NCBI GenBank assembly: GCA_016185145.1 | Contig: JACPOB010000067.1 | Span: 1 to 64,000 of the forward strand | Direction of reading: 5' to 3' | DNA: 64,000 nucleotides | Source: Rhodospirillales bacterium | GTDB lineage: Bacteria > Pseudomonadota > Alphaproteobacteria > Reyranellales > Reyranellaceae | In this document: positions 31,947 through 40,853 of the stretch, piece after piece | Position numbering within the stretch: position 1 is the first letter of the stretch | Layout of the letters: each line of letters starts with the position of its first letter | Program-made: the position numbers and the translations under genes | Notes under the pieces: generated by a model | Told to the model about the DNA's origin: nothing | The model's input: only the letters and a program-made list of their open reading frames with translations | Databases searched by the model: none

Positions 31947-32127
31947 TCGTTGACAGCCCACCGGGCCGGCTGCAGTCTCTGCCGCGGGTGGATACGACCC
32001 GCCGCTTGCGCCCGTCCGGGCATGGTGAACGTATCGAGCCTCGTTCAGGCATTCCCTTTGCCACGGCAAACGGATCAGTAACGCAAGCAACTGACATTTC
32101 CGTTATGCCGATGCAGAGGACAAGACG
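31947..32127. other. Intergenic region before the Lon-N fusion gene
   Basis: No gene is seen. With the REP cluster, this makes a 327-base non-coding stretch. It must hold the promoter of the gene at 32128; I could not assign boxes. Confidence 0.4.
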
Positions 32128-32916
32128 ATGCGAGACTATCGTGATGCAAAGGCCATGGCGCAGACATTGCGCCAGGCGTTCAAGGAGAAGTCGGTTTCCT
32201 TGACCCACAGCGAAAGCCTGGAACTGACCGCCAGAGTTCTGGGCCTCGCCGACTGGAACACGCTGTCGGCACGCATCGATGCATCGCCGAAGGCGGCGCC
32301 GCTAGTATTGCCGGCTGTCAGGAAGCCCGTCGTGGCCATGCGCGGCCTGGTGCTGTTTCCCGACATGACGACGCCGATCTACGCCGGGCGCCCGAAGTCG
32401 CTGGCTGCGATCGAGCAGGCGATGGCTGCCGACAAGGAGTTCTTCTCCGTGACGCAGCGACGGGTCGCGGATGACGATCCGGGCCCAGACGATCTCTACA
32501 CCATTGGCGTGATCGCAAGGCCATTGGACGTCTTCAAGATGCCCGACGGCTCCATCAAGATGGTGGCGCAGGGCTTGCGGCGCGCCCGCGTGACCCGCTT
32601 CGACGCGGAGGGCGCTTGCCTTGTGGCCGAGCTCGCCGCGATGTCGTCCGAAGGCGCGGCGCGGGAAGAGGCCACGACCGTGTCGCGCGAATTGCTGCAG
32701 CGCTTCGCGGCCCACGCCAACATCGACCTCGCGTCGCCGCCGCAGGCGCTGCTGATACTGCCGCATCTCAACGATCCCGGCCGCATCGCCGACATGATCG
32801 CCCAGTACCTGTCGCTCAGCGTCGAGCAGCGGCAACAGGTCCTGGAGGCGACCGATGTCGTGCAGCGGATGCGGATGATCCTGGCGCTGATGGCGCCGGA
32901 CCGGCAGGCGGCCTAG
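32128..32916 (+). CDS. Fusion of a glyoxalase-associated N-terminal module and a Lon substrate-binding (Lon-N) domain
   Basis: 262 residues. Residues 1-53 (RDYRDAKAMAQTLRQAF, SHSESLELTARVLGLADWNTL) match the short helical module usually found at the N-terminus of glyoxalase-superfamily proteins. From about residue 60 the sequence is a Lon N-terminal substrate-recognition domain: VVAMRGLVLFPDMTTPIYAGRPKSLAAI, ending in the helical VLEATDVVQRMRMILALM. The AAA and protease domains of Lon are absent. It may be a stand-alone substrate adapter or decoy; function unknown. The module in place of a longer Lon-N start is the oddity. Confidence 0.75.
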   Translation: MRDYRDAKAMAQTLRQAFKEKSVSLTHSESLELTARVLGLADWNTLSARIDASPKAAPLVLPAVRKPVVAMRGLVLFPDMTTPIYAGRPKSLAAIEQAMAADKEFFSVTQRRVADDDPGPDDLYTIGVIARPLDVFKMPDGSIKMVAQGLRRARVTRFDAEGACLVAELAAMSSEGAAREEATTVSRELLQRFAAHANIDLASPPQALLILPHLNDPGRIADMIAQYLSLSVEQRQQVLEATDVVQRMRMILALMAPDRQAA

Positions 32917-32934
32917 GGCCTGGGCGTCATGCTC

Positions 32935-33105
32935 TTCCTCCCCAACGAAGTTGGGGAGGTGGCGCCGTCATACGGCGTCGGAGGGGTCATGAGCTTCAGT
33001 ACGGTTGCTTATGACCCCTCCGCCCGCTTCGCGGGCACCTCCCCGCGCGGAGCGCAGGGAGGTAACCATGAGCGCCACTGGAGTGGCGCGCTCCCAGCAA
33101 TGATG
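32935..33105. repeat. Composite palindromic element
   Basis: It starts with the hairpin CCTCCCCAAC-GAA-GTTGGGGAGG. It continues with facing arms GGAGGGGTCATGAGC and TTATGACCCCTCC, then a GCGCGGAG/CTCC region and a GCGCCACTGGAGTGGCGC palindrome near 33072. No frame is conserved. A different repeat family from the REPs, located in the gap before the ABC1 kinase gene. Confidence 0.6.
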
Positions 33106-33176
33106 TCGAGGTGGCAACGCATCCCGTTCGACCCTATATCGGTCGGGATGCGGGCCAACCTATCTGTGATCCGGCC

Positions 33177-34511
33177 ATGAGCCAGGACGAGGGCGATTCC
33201 CTCGGCGGCCGGCTCGGGCGCTACGCGCGGGTCGGCAGCTCGGTCGGCGGGCTTGCCGTCAAGCTCGCCGGCCAGCGTTACCTTGGCTGGTCGCTCGATC
33301 GCGACAAGCACGCCACGGAGCTGAAGGCGGCGTTGGGGGGACTGAAGGGGCCGCTGATGAAGGCGGCCCAGCTCATCGCCACCATCCCCGACGCGCTGCC
33401 GCCGGAATATGCGCGCGAGCTCGCTCAGCTGCAGGCCAATGCGCCGGCCATGGGCTGGGCCTTCGTGCGCCGGCGCATGGCGACGGAACTCGGCCCGGAC
33501 TGGCAGTCGAAGTTCGCCAGGTTCGACAAGGAGGCGTCGTTCGCCGCCTCGCTGGGGCAGGTCCATCGCGCGACGCTGCTCGACGGCACCGAGGTCGCCT
33601 GCAAGCTGCAGTACCCGGACATGGCATCGGCGCTGGAAGCCGATCTCAACCAGCTGAAGCTGGTGTTCGCCGTCGGCCAGCGCTTCGACCCCGCCATCCG
33701 CACCGACGAGATCCACGCCGAGATCACCACGCGCCTGCGCGAGGAGCTCGACTATCGCCGCGAGGCCAGGCACGTCGCGCTCTACCGCCACATGCTGCGC
33801 GACGAGCCCAACGTGCACGTGCCCGAGGTCGTGGCCACGCATTCGACCGACCGGCTGCTCACCATGACCTGGCTGCAGGGCGAGCCGTTGCTCAACTGGA
33901 AGAGCCGCTCGCAGGAGGAGAAGGACCAGCTCGCCGTCCACATGTTCCGCGCCTGGTACGTGCCGTTCTATTTCTACGGCGTGATCCACGGCGATCCGCA
34001 TCTCGGCAACTACACGGTGCGGCCCGACGGCTCGGTCAACCTGATGGATTTCGGCTGCGTGCGCATCTTCCCGCCGCGCTTCGTGCGCGGGTCGATCGAG
34101 CTCTATCGCGCGCTGCTGGCCGACGACCAGGATCGCGCCGTCGCGGCCTACGAGGATTGGGGGTTCACGGGCCTCAGCCGCGAGATGATCGCCGTTCTGA
34201 ACCGCTGGGCCGCCTTCCTGTACGGTCCGCTGATGGATGACCGGCCGCGCCGGCTGACCGAGGGCATGGCCGACGGCCACGGTCGCGAGATGGCGCAGAA
34301 CGTGTTCGGCGAGCTGCGCCGCATGGGCGGTGTGCGCCCGCCACGCGAATTCGTGTTCATGGACCGCGCCGCCATCGGGCTCGGCGCCGTGTTCATCCAT
34401 CTGCGCGCCTCGCTCAACTGGCATCGCCTGTTCGAGAGCCTGGTCGGCGACTTCGACATCGAGGCGCTGACGCGGCGCCAGCAGGCGGCATTGACGGAGG
34501 CGGGGCTGTGA
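33177..34511 (+). CDS. ABC1/AarF (UbiB-like) atypical kinase
   Basis: 444 residues from the ATG at 33177; upstream in-frame codons have no ribosome site. Kinase-like motifs: KAALGGLKGPLMKAAQL (KxGQ region, here KAAQ), the Ala-rich loop FAASLGQVHRA, the lysine in VACKLQYP, HGDPHLGNY (catalytic loop) and MDFGCVR (DFG). UbiB-like proteins support ubiquinone biosynthesis through an ATPase-type activity. The changed KxGQ motif makes it a divergent member. The DUF302 gene overlaps its end by four bases, and an epimerase gene follows. Confidence 0.9.
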   Translation: MSQDEGDSLGGRLGRYARVGSSVGGLAVKLAGQRYLGWSLDRDKHATELKAALGGLKGPLMKAAQLIATIPDALPPEYARELAQLQANAPAMGWAFVRRRMATELGPDWQSKFARFDKEASFAASLGQVHRATLLDGTEVACKLQYPDMASALEADLNQLKLVFAVGQRFDPAIRTDEIHAEITTRLREELDYRREARHVALYRHMLRDEPNVHVPEVVATHSTDRLLTMTWLQGEPLLNWKSRSQEEKDQLAVHMFRAWYVPFYFYGVIHGDPHLGNYTVRPDGSVNLMDFGCVRIFPPRFVRGSIELYRALLADDQDRAVAAYEDWGFTGLSREMIAVLNRWAAFLYGPLMDDRPRRLTEGMADGHGREMAQNVFGELRRMGGVRPPREFVFMDRAAIGLGAVFIHLRASLNWHRLFESLVGDFDIEALTRRQQAALTEAGL

Positions 34512-34900
34512 GCGCTGAAGGATTGAGGGTGCTGCCGAGCCTTCACGGCCCGGCCGAGACGCTGGACAGGCTCGAAGCCGCCGTGACCCGTCACGGCATG
34601 ACGATATTCGCCCGCATCGACCACGGCGCGGCGGCCAAGAAGGTCGGCCTGGAACTGCGGCCGACCGTGGTCGTGTTCTTCGGCAATCCGCGGGCCGGCA
34701 CGCCCGCCATGCAGGCGACGCCCACGGTCGCCATCGACCTGCCGATGCGCATGCTGATCTGGCAGGACGACAAGGATGCGACATGGCTCGCCTACAACGA
34801 GCCGGCCTGGCTGTTTCGCCGCCACGGCCTCGTCGACGACGGTAGCGCCGACGTGATGGTCGACGTGCTGGCGAGCATCGGCGGCGAAGCGACCGGATGA
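34508..34900 (+). CDS. DUF302 domain protein
   Basis: 130 residues. The GTG start overlaps the upstream stop (GTGA), so translation is coupled. It shows the DUF302 core: LDRLEAAVTRHGMTIFARIDH, then PTVVVFFGNPRAGTPAMQ, ATPTVAIDLPMRMLIWQDD. The fold is known; the biochemical role is not. No signal peptide is seen, so it should be cytoplasmic. Confidence 0.88.
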   Translation: MSAEGLRVLPSLHGPAETLDRLEAAVTRHGMTIFARIDHGAAAKKVGLELRPTVVVFFGNPRAGTPAMQATPTVAIDLPMRMLIWQDDKDATWLAYNEPAWLFRRHGLVDDGSADVMVDVLASIGGEATG

Positions 34901-35814
34901 TGAACATCCTGGTGACGGGTTCGTCGGGCTGGCTCGGCCAGACCCTGGTGCCGCGGCTCGTGCGCGACGGCCACCGGGTCGTCGGCCTCGATCCCGAGCC
35001 CGGGCCGACGACCGAGGTCGTGGGCTCGGTCGTCCACCGCGCGCTGGTGCGCCATCTCGTGCGCGATCACGGCATCGAGGCGATCGTGCATGCCGCGGCA
35101 CGCCACAAGCCCCATATCGAGACGCACGACAATTCGGAGTTCGTGGCGGTCAACGTGCAGGGCACGCTCAACCTCCTGGAGGAGGCGGTGGCGCCGGGCT
35201 CGAAGGTCGACCGCTTCGTCTTCACCTCGACCACCTCGCTGATGATCTCGCAGAAGATCCGCGACGGCAAAGCCGGCGGTGCTGCGGAAGCGATGTGGAT
35301 CGACGAGACGCTGGGGCCGCTCGAGCCGCGCAACATCTACGGCGTCACCAAGCGGGCCGCCGAGGAGCTGTGCCGGCTGTTCAACCATCTGCACAAGCTG
35401 CCGATCGTGATCCTGCGCACCTCGCGGTTCTTCCCCGAGGAGGACGACATGGCGCACGCCATCGAGCAGTCGGGCGACAACACCAAGGCCAACGAGTTCC
35501 TGTTCCGGCGGCTCTCGGTCGAGGATGCCGCCGAAGCCCATGTCGCCGCCCTCGCCAAGGCGCGCGACGTCGGCTTCGACACCTTCATCGTCTCGGCCAT
35601 GACGCCGTTCTCGCGCGCCGACTGCCGCCAGTTGATCGTCGATGCGCCGGCGGTCGTCGCACGCTATTTCCCCGACTATCGCGCGCTCTACGATAGGCGC
35701 GGCTGGACGATGTTCGCCTCGATCGACCGCGTCTACGACGCCGGCAAGGCGGCGCAGAAGCTGGGCTTCACCTGCAAGACAGGCTTTGCGGAGATTCTGG
35801 AAAGCCTTCGCTGA
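34897..35814 (+). CDS. NAD-dependent epimerase/dehydratase
   Basis: 305 residues, extended SDR. Nucleotide-binding motif VTGSSGWLG at the N-terminus, active-site YGVTK in RNIYGVTKRAAEEL, and a serine pair in FVFTSTTSLM. Its ATG overlaps the DUF302 stop (ATGA); a second ATG follows directly. The product likely modifies a sugar nucleotide or a related substrate, which cannot be named from sequence. Third gene of the ABC1-DUF302-SDR operon. Confidence 0.9.
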   Translation: MMNILVTGSSGWLGQTLVPRLVRDGHRVVGLDPEPGPTTEVVGSVVHRALVRHLVRDHGIEAIVHAAARHKPHIETHDNSEFVAVNVQGTLNLLEEAVAPGSKVDRFVFTSTTSLMISQKIRDGKAGGAAEAMWIDETLGPLEPRNIYGVTKRAAEELCRLFNHLHKLPIVILRTSRFFPEEDDMAHAIEQSGDNTKANEFLFRRLSVEDAAEAHVAALAKARDVGFDTFIVSAMTPFSRADCRQLIVDAPAVVARYFPDYRALYDRRGWTMFASIDRVYDAGKAAQKLGFTCKTGFAEILESLR

Positions 35815-35924
35815 TCTTGCCGGATCTGTGCGCAGTCACATGCGCGATAGGGCCTCCAGGCCCGCTCATATGGGAGCGCGGACCTCCGGTCCGCATCATG
35901 ATCAAGCGCGCATGTGAATGCGCG
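35815..35924. repeat. Degraded REP pair and CATGCGC palindrome
   Basis: REP hairpins GCGGACC/GGTCCGC (35878-35895) with the GGAGC-type box, and GGGCC/GGCCC (35850-35864). Around them lie facing copies of TCACATGCGCG and CGCGCATGTGA, a separate short inverted repeat. Confidence 0.6.
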
Positions 35925-35967
35925 TAAGTGGAAGTCAGCCTGGGGGGAGCCCCGGGCAGCGCGGTTT

Positions 35968-36261
35968 TCAGAGCTCGCGATAGTGGACTTGGTCCATCAT
36001 CTTTGCGCCGCTCGCCTTGGCCTTCGCCATGATGTCGGCGTACTCACTGGACGCACGCCACCGCGGCGCGATCTGGGCGTAGGCCGCCTCGTCGGCGTAG
36101 CGCACGACGAACTGCATCTGACCCACGTGCTCGCCCGTGGCGATGATGAGGGCGCTGACGTTCTCGACGCCCGCTGCCTTGAACCACTGCTTGGCGACTT
36201 TGGTTGTCACCTTCGCCACCTCGAGGTCGGGCACGATCCAGCGTGATGTTAAGACATACAT
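35968..36261 (-). CDS. Small dimeric alpha/beta-barrel (DUF6854-like) protein
   Basis: 97 residues. The pattern VLTSRWIVPDLEVAKVTTKVAKQW, GEHVGQMQFVVRYADEAAYAQ and ASGAKMMDQVHY suggests a ferredoxin-like ABM fold that dimerises. Many such proteins are small monooxygenases or act on an unknown ligand; no catalytic residue is recognised. AGGAG precedes the ATG at 36261. Confidence 0.65.
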   Translation of the reverse strand: MYVLTSRWIVPDLEVAKVTTKVAKQWFKAAGVENVSALIIATGEHVGQMQFVVRYADEAAYAQIAPRWRASSEYADIMAKAKASGAKMMDQVHYREL

Positions 36262-36572
36262 GCCGGTTCTCCTGTTTGGGTTATCGACGACCCGTATGGG
36301 TTGGGTCCGTCCATACGGGGCCTAGCCACCAGCTGCTCGGATGTTGGGAGAAAAGTAGCAAGGGCTGCCGTAGCGTAGCCCTGCGCGGGGCAATTGACGG
36401 TCGGCTCAAAAGAGCTACCCACAATGTCCTGGCCCTGGCGATGCGGTCAGCGGCAGTTCGTCAGCTCTGATCATGCGTCGATACTCACACCGAACTGCAG
36501 CGCTCGGTCATTCTCAAGCCGCCGATACGACCCGATGCCTCAACGCAATTCGATCACCAGCGCCGTGAGGCA
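36262..36572. other. Intergenic region with hairpins
   Basis: No gene is seen. A hairpin CCCGTATGG/CCATACGGG (36291-36319) and a shorter AGGGCT/AGCCCT pair (36360-36381) lie here between two minus-strand genes. They may terminate the upstream SnoaL-like gene, but T-tracts are weak. Confidence 0.4.
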
Positions 36573-36986
36573 TCAGGCCCAGCCGAGTTCCTTCATCGCC
36601 CAGCCGGCATTCCAGATCTTGGTCATATGGCGGATCTTGTCGCCGTCGAAGCTCATGCAATAGACGTAGTCGGAGCGCGTGCTCTTGCCGGTGGGCGGCG
36701 GGCCGCCGGAGCCGGTGTGCGTGGCGATGAAGGTCGCGTAGGCGATGACGTTGCTGCGTTCGGCGTCGGTTGCCCAGCATTTGAGGTCGTAGTGACCGTC
36801 GGGCATCATTTTCATCAGGCCCTGCATCCAGTCGGCATAACCCTCCAACGTCTTCACGTCGACCAGGGGTTCGGCCTGGGCCGAGAAGCTGGCGTCGGGC
36901 TTGCAATAGGCTTTGCAGGCAGCCCAGCCTTTGCCGGCTTCGCAAGCCTCGAAGAAGTCTCGGGCGACATCCTGGATTGCTGCCAT
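36573..36986 (-). CDS. SnoaL/NTF2-like protein
   Basis: 137 residues from the ATG at 36986, preceded by GGAGGGAGAG. DVARDFFEACEAGKGWAACKAYC, YADWMQGLMKMMPDGHYDLK and GDKIRHMTKIWNAGWAMKELGW fit the cone-shaped NTF2/SnoaL fold used by small hydrolases, isomerases and ligand-binding proteins. Five cysteines are unusual for so small a fold member. The reaction cannot be named. Confidence 0.75.
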   Translation of the reverse strand: MAAIQDVARDFFEACEAGKGWAACKAYCKPDASFSAQAEPLVDVKTLEGYADWMQGLMKMMPDGHYDLKCWATDAERSNVIAYATFIATHTGSGGPPPTGKSTRSDYVYCMSFDGDKIRHMTKIWNAGWAMKELGWA

Positions 36987-37217
36987 CGCGGTCTCTCCCT
37001 CCGTTCGGGGAAGAGGATGATTTACGGCCACGAAGAGGACCGCAAGTGCGTGGACGAAAGCCCCACGGTGTTACCCCGGAGGAGGGTGGCCTCGGGCCTC
37101 GGGCCTCGGGCTTCGTCCGCGCTCACGTGCCTCGACTGACACATCAGCGTGGGCGGATGCGCCTACCGTTGCAGCTCGATCGCGATGGTATCGGCTTTGG
37201 CTTCGCGGGCTCGAACA

Positions 37218-38843
37218 TCAACCTCGCACCTTGGGCATCATGATCAGGTCCCACGGGCTCGGTACGTCGCCGTGCGGCACCCAGACCAGCGCCGGCGCGT
37301 TGAGGGCGAAGGCCTTCTTCAAACAGTCCTCGAGCTGGCGCGCATCGAGCGCCTTGAACGAGGCGATGCCGAAGCTTTCGGCCAGCTTGCCGAAGTCGGG
37401 GTTCTGCAGATCCGAGGCGATCAGGCGGTTGCCGTAGCGCTCCTGCTGGATGCGCTTGACGTTACCGAAGCCGCCATTGTCGAACACCACGACGACGACC
37501 GCGAGATTGTGGCGCGCCGCGGTGGCGAGCTCGCCCACCTGGTACATGAAGCCGCCATCGCCCGCGATCGCCAGCACCTTCCGGTCGGGCATCGCCGCCT
37601 TGACGCCCAGCGCCGTGCCGAAGCCCCAGCCGAGATTGTCCTGGTAGCCGGGCGACAGGAAGGTGCGCGGCTTCTCGATCGGCAGCGCCACGCGCGAGGC
37701 GAAGCCGATCTGCGACACCTCGTCGACGAAGATGCCGTCCTCGGGCAGGGCGGCGCGGATCGCCTTCAGGAACGAGGCCTGCGGCTCGAGTCGCGACAGC
37801 CGCTCGGCGAGCCACGCGCGATGGCCTTTCAGTTCCTCGGCGCGCGACTGGCGCGGGCGGTTGTGCTTGGGCAACGCCTCGATCAGCGCACGCAGTTGCG
37901 GCGCGGCGTCGCCGACCAGCGCCACGTCGGGTTTGCGCAGGCGGTCGGGCTCGTCGGGATCGATGTCGAGGCGCACGACCTTCAGGTTCTGATCGATGCC
38001 CCAATTGCCGTTCTGGATGAAGAAGCGCGTACCGATCGCGAGCACCGCGTCGGCATCCTTCCACAGGCGATGGCCGACCGGCATGTCGACGGCCAGCCGA
38101 TGCGAACTCGGGATGACGCCGCGGCCGCGGCGGTAGGAGCTGACCGGCGCCTCCAGCATCTCGGCGAGCCTGATCACCTCGGCGCCGGCCTCTATGGCGC
38201 CGCCGCCGATGACGATGATCGGCCGCTCGGCCGTGCCCAGGATCCTGGCGGCGGCGGCTATCGCCTCGTCGTCGATCGCTTCGGCAGGCCGCGGCAACGG
38301 CGCGTCGGGCAACACCACCTCGGCGCGCTTCGCCCAGGTGTCGAGCGCGCATTCCAGCGCCACCGGGCGCGGCCGGCCGGTGGTCGCGTGCCATACCGCC
38401 TGGCTGACCAGCGTCGGCGCCTCCTGCGGGCTCCTGATGCGCTCGGCCCACTTGGTGATGTGGCGCACCAGGCCGAGCTGGTCATGGATCTCGTGCAGGT
38501 GGCCGTGGCCCTTGTCGATGTCGGCCTGCGGGATCTGGCCCAGAAGGCCGATCACCGGGGCGTTCATGCCGTAGGCGGTGAGCAGCGCCGCGCCGGCGTT
38601 CAGCAGGCCCGGGCCCGGCACGACGGCGAAGGCCTGCGGCTTGCCGGTGGCGAGCGCCGCGCCCAGCGCCATGTAGCCCGCGGTCTGCTCGTGTCGCGGA
38701 TGAATCACGCGCAGACGGCCGGCAGCATGATAGAAGGCATCGAACAAAGGATCGTTGTGCAGGCCGGGCAGGGCATAGACGGTGTCGATGCCATGGCGCA
38801 GGAGGGTTTCGACCGTGGCTTCGGCAGTAGTGAGGCGGGGCAT
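37218..38843 (-). CDS. ThDP-dependent enzyme of the acetolactate synthase/benzoylformate decarboxylase superfamily
   Basis: 541 residues. The N-terminal pyrimidine domain has HPRHEQTAGYMALGAALATG, with the ThDP-activating Glu at about residue 52. The central domain binds nucleotide or is vestigial (ERPIIVIGGGAIEAGAE). The C-terminal domain holds the GDG motif in LAIAGDGGFMYQVGE and ends the Mg-ThDP loop at DNGGFGNVKRIQ, about 425-460. Family members condense or decarboxylate 2-oxoacids. It stands alone without an ilvN-like small subunit, so it is unlikely to be biosynthetic acetolactate synthase. Confidence 0.9.
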   Translation of the reverse strand: MPRLTTAEATVETLLRHGIDTVYALPGLHNDPLFDAFYHAAGRLRVIHPRHEQTAGYMALGAALATGKPQAFAVVPGPGLLNAGAALLTAYGMNAPVIGLLGQIPQADIDKGHGHLHEIHDQLGLVRHITKWAERIRSPQEAPTLVSQAVWHATTGRPRPVALECALDTWAKRAEVVLPDAPLPRPAEAIDDEAIAAAARILGTAERPIIVIGGGAIEAGAEVIRLAEMLEAPVSSYRRGRGVIPSSHRLAVDMPVGHRLWKDADAVLAIGTRFFIQNGNWGIDQNLKVVRLDIDPDEPDRLRKPDVALVGDAAPQLRALIEALPKHNRPRQSRAEELKGHRAWLAERLSRLEPQASFLKAIRAALPEDGIFVDEVSQIGFASRVALPIEKPRTFLSPGYQDNLGWGFGTALGVKAAMPDRKVLAIAGDGGFMYQVGELATAARHNLAVVVVVFDNGGFGNVKRIQQERYGNRLIASDLQNPDFGKLAESFGIASFKALDARQLEDCLKKAFALNAPALVWVPHGDVPSPWDLIMMPKVRG

Positions 38844-38888
38844 GCTGCCGGTCTATAGAGGCAGTCGGATGCGATCAAGGCGCGGTGC

Positions 38889-39530
38889 ATGCGCCTGATC
38901 TTGTTCGCGCTGTTCGGCCTGGGGGCGCTGGCGCTCGCCGTCGTGCTGCTGGCCTGGCTCGCCGAACGGCGGCTCGATCGGACGGCCGAAGCGTGGTCGT
39001 TCGGCGACATCGCGCGCCTGCCCGACGTGGACGTGGCGCTGGTGCTGGGCACCGCGCCGATCGGGCCGGAGGGCGGACCCAACGTCTACTTCGTCCATCG
39101 CCTCGACGCTGCGGCCGCTCTGTGGAGGGCAGGCAAGGTCAAATATTTCATCGTCTCCGGCAGCACCGACGAGCCGGCGGCGATGCGCGCCGGCCTGGTC
39201 GAGCGCGGCGTGCCGGCCGCCGCGATCTACGGCGATCCGGCGGGCTACCGCACCTGGGATTCGGTGCTGCGTGCGCGCGACGTCTTCGGCCAGAGGCGCC
39301 TCATCATCGTCTCGCAGCGTTTCCACTTGAGCCGCGCGCTGTTCCTCGCGCGCCAGGCCGGCATCGAGGCCTGGGGCTTCGAGGCGCGCGACGTCGATTC
39401 GCCGTACAGCATCTTCACCGAGCTGCGCCGCTTCCCGTCGGCCCTGCGCGCCTACGTCGACGTCTGGGCCGGCGCATCGGCTCGCGACAGCAGCCTGCCG
39501 GTGAAGATCGGGATCGATCCGCCCTTATAG
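38889..39530 (+). CDS. SanA/YdcF-like DUF218 protein
   Basis: 213 residues with an N-terminal membrane anchor (LILFALFGLGALALAVVLLAWL). The DUF218 domain follows: DVDVALVLGTAPIGP, KYFIVSGSTDEPAAMRAGLVERGVPAAAIYGDPAG, IIVSQRFHLSRALFLARQAG, which closely match SanA. SanA-type proteins affect envelope permeability; the reaction is unknown. A divergent start with the ThDP enzyme leaves 45 bases for both promoters. Confidence 0.88.
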   Translation: MRLILFALFGLGALALAVVLLAWLAERRLDRTAEAWSFGDIARLPDVDVALVLGTAPIGPEGGPNVYFVHRLDAAAALWRAGKVKYFIVSGSTDEPAAMRAGLVERGVPAAAIYGDPAGYRTWDSVLRARDVFGQRRLIIVSQRFHLSRALFLARQAGIEAWGFEARDVDSPYSIFTELRRFPSALRAYVDVWAGASARDSSLPVKIGIDPPL

Positions 39531-39547
39531 GCTGAGCAACCTGACGA

Positions 39548-39642
39548 CCTCACCCTGAGGAGCGCCCGAAGGGCGCGTCTCGAAGGGTGGGCAACGCCAA
39601 GATTGCGGCCCACCCTTCGAGACCTCCTCAGGGTGAGGTGGT
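39548..39642. repeat. CTCACCCTGAGGAG palindromic element
   Basis: Outer arms CTCACCCTGAGGAG and CTCCTCAGGGTGAG; inner arms GTCTCGAAGGGTGGGC and GCCCACCCTTCGAGAC, with a small GCGCCC-GAA-GGGCGC hairpin on the left side. A common type of intergenic palindrome in alphaproteobacteria, by recollection. Distinct from the REP family. Confidence 0.8.
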
Positions 39643-39664
39643 ATTGGACCGGTAGTCTCATGAC

Positions 39665-39704
39665 GCGCCACTTACGGCGGAGTTTACTCCGCCGCTAGTG
39701 GCGC
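39665..39704. terminator. Hairpin between convergent genes
   Basis: GCGCCACT pairs with AGTGGCGC, and inside it CGGCGGAGT pairs with ACTCCGCCG around a two-base loop. It lies between the 3' ends of the SanA-like gene and the 2-hydroxyacid dehydrogenase gene. No T-tract follows on either strand, so classical Rho-independent termination is uncertain. Confidence 0.4.
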
Positions 39705-39716
39705 GCCCCCAGCAGG

Positions 39717-40712
39717 CTATCGGAGTCGACCTTCCGGAATTGCGGCCATGTCGCGCAGCTCCGGCACCGGCGAGACCACGGGCTTGCCGGCGAAGTGGGC
39801 ATCGAGGTTGCGGCGCACCAGCGAGGTCATGCGCCGGTGCGCATGTTCGGTGCCGCCGCCGAAATGCGGCGTCATCACCAGGTTGTCGAGGCCCAGCAGT
39901 TCGGTGCCCTCGTACGGCTCCTCGTCATAGACGTCGAGTGCCGCGCCTTCGATGACATTGCGGCGCAGCGCATCGGCGAGCGCCGCCTCGTCGACGGCCC
40001 AGCCGCGGCTGACGTTCAGGACGTGGCCGCGCGGCCCCAGCGCCTTCAGCACCTCGGCATTGATGATGTGGCGGTTGGAAGCATCCGAGCGCAGGCAGAC
40101 GATCAGGTAGTCGCACCACGTCGCGAGCGCCATGACGTTGGGGAAGTAGGCGAAGTCGACGTCGCTGCGCTTGTTGCGATTGCAGTAGCCGATCTCGACG
40201 TCGAAGCCCTTGATGCGCTTGACGAACTCCATGCCGATGGCGCCGAGACCCAGGATGCCGACTTTGCCGCCGGTCAGGCCGGCGATCGGGCCGAAGCGGT
40301 TGGGGATGCGCTTGGTCCAGTCGCCGCGGCGGATCATCTTGTCGGCGCGCACGATGCGCCGCGTCGAGGCGAGCAGGATGCCGACCGCCATCTCGGCGAC
40401 GTCGGGCGCGTTGCCGTCCGCGCCGTGCGTTACCATGATGTTGCGCCTCCGCGCGGCGGCGAGATCCATGCGCTCATAGCCGGTGCCGTAGCAGCAGATC
40501 AACGACAGCCGCGGCATCGCCGCCATCAGCGCATCGGAGGCGCCGACGCTTCCGGTCGTGACCAGCGCCTGGACATGCGGTCGGGCGGCGGCCGGAATCA
40601 GCACCGGATCGGGTCTGTCCATGTGACCCGCGATCTCGTAACCCTCGGAGAAGGCAGCGAGCGCGGTTTTTGTGAAATGGAAACCGGTGAGAATGACGGG
40701 ACGTTGAGTCAT
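39717..40712 (-). CDS. D-2-hydroxyacid dehydrogenase
   Basis: 331 residues. NAD(P)-binding fingerprint GGKVGILGLGAIGM; the catalytic Arg is in NVSRGWAVDEAAL, the Glu in DVYDEEP, and the His in MTPHFGGGTEHA. The family reversibly reduces 2-oxoacids such as glyoxylate or hydroxypyruvate. The start at 40712 gives MTQRPVILTGF. It diverges from pntA with a 141-base gap. Confidence 0.92.
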   Translation of the reverse strand: MTQRPVILTGFHFTKTALAAFSEGYEIAGHMDRPDPVLIPAAARPHVQALVTTGSVGASDALMAAMPRLSLICCYGTGYERMDLAAARRRNIMVTHGADGNAPDVAEMAVGILLASTRRIVRADKMIRRGDWTKRIPNRFGPIAGLTGGKVGILGLGAIGMEFVKRIKGFDVEIGYCNRNKRSDVDFAYFPNVMALATWCDYLIVCLRSDASNRHIINAEVLKALGPRGHVLNVSRGWAVDEAALADALRRNVIEGAALDVYDEEPYEGTELLGLDNLVMTPHFGGGTEHAHRRMTSLVRRNLDAHFAGKPVVSPVPELRDMAAIPEGRLR

Positions 40713-40853
40713 GTTTTTCAGTATCCCGTGCCCTGCGCGGCCAGTAAACGTTCGTCTGCCACGCGGCGAAAATCCGCCTTGGCAAGTGTGCGGCCCCTGT
40801 GCAAGGTGCGCCGCGAAGTCCGCTTTCTGCGTCTCCAACCGATCCGTTGCTCC

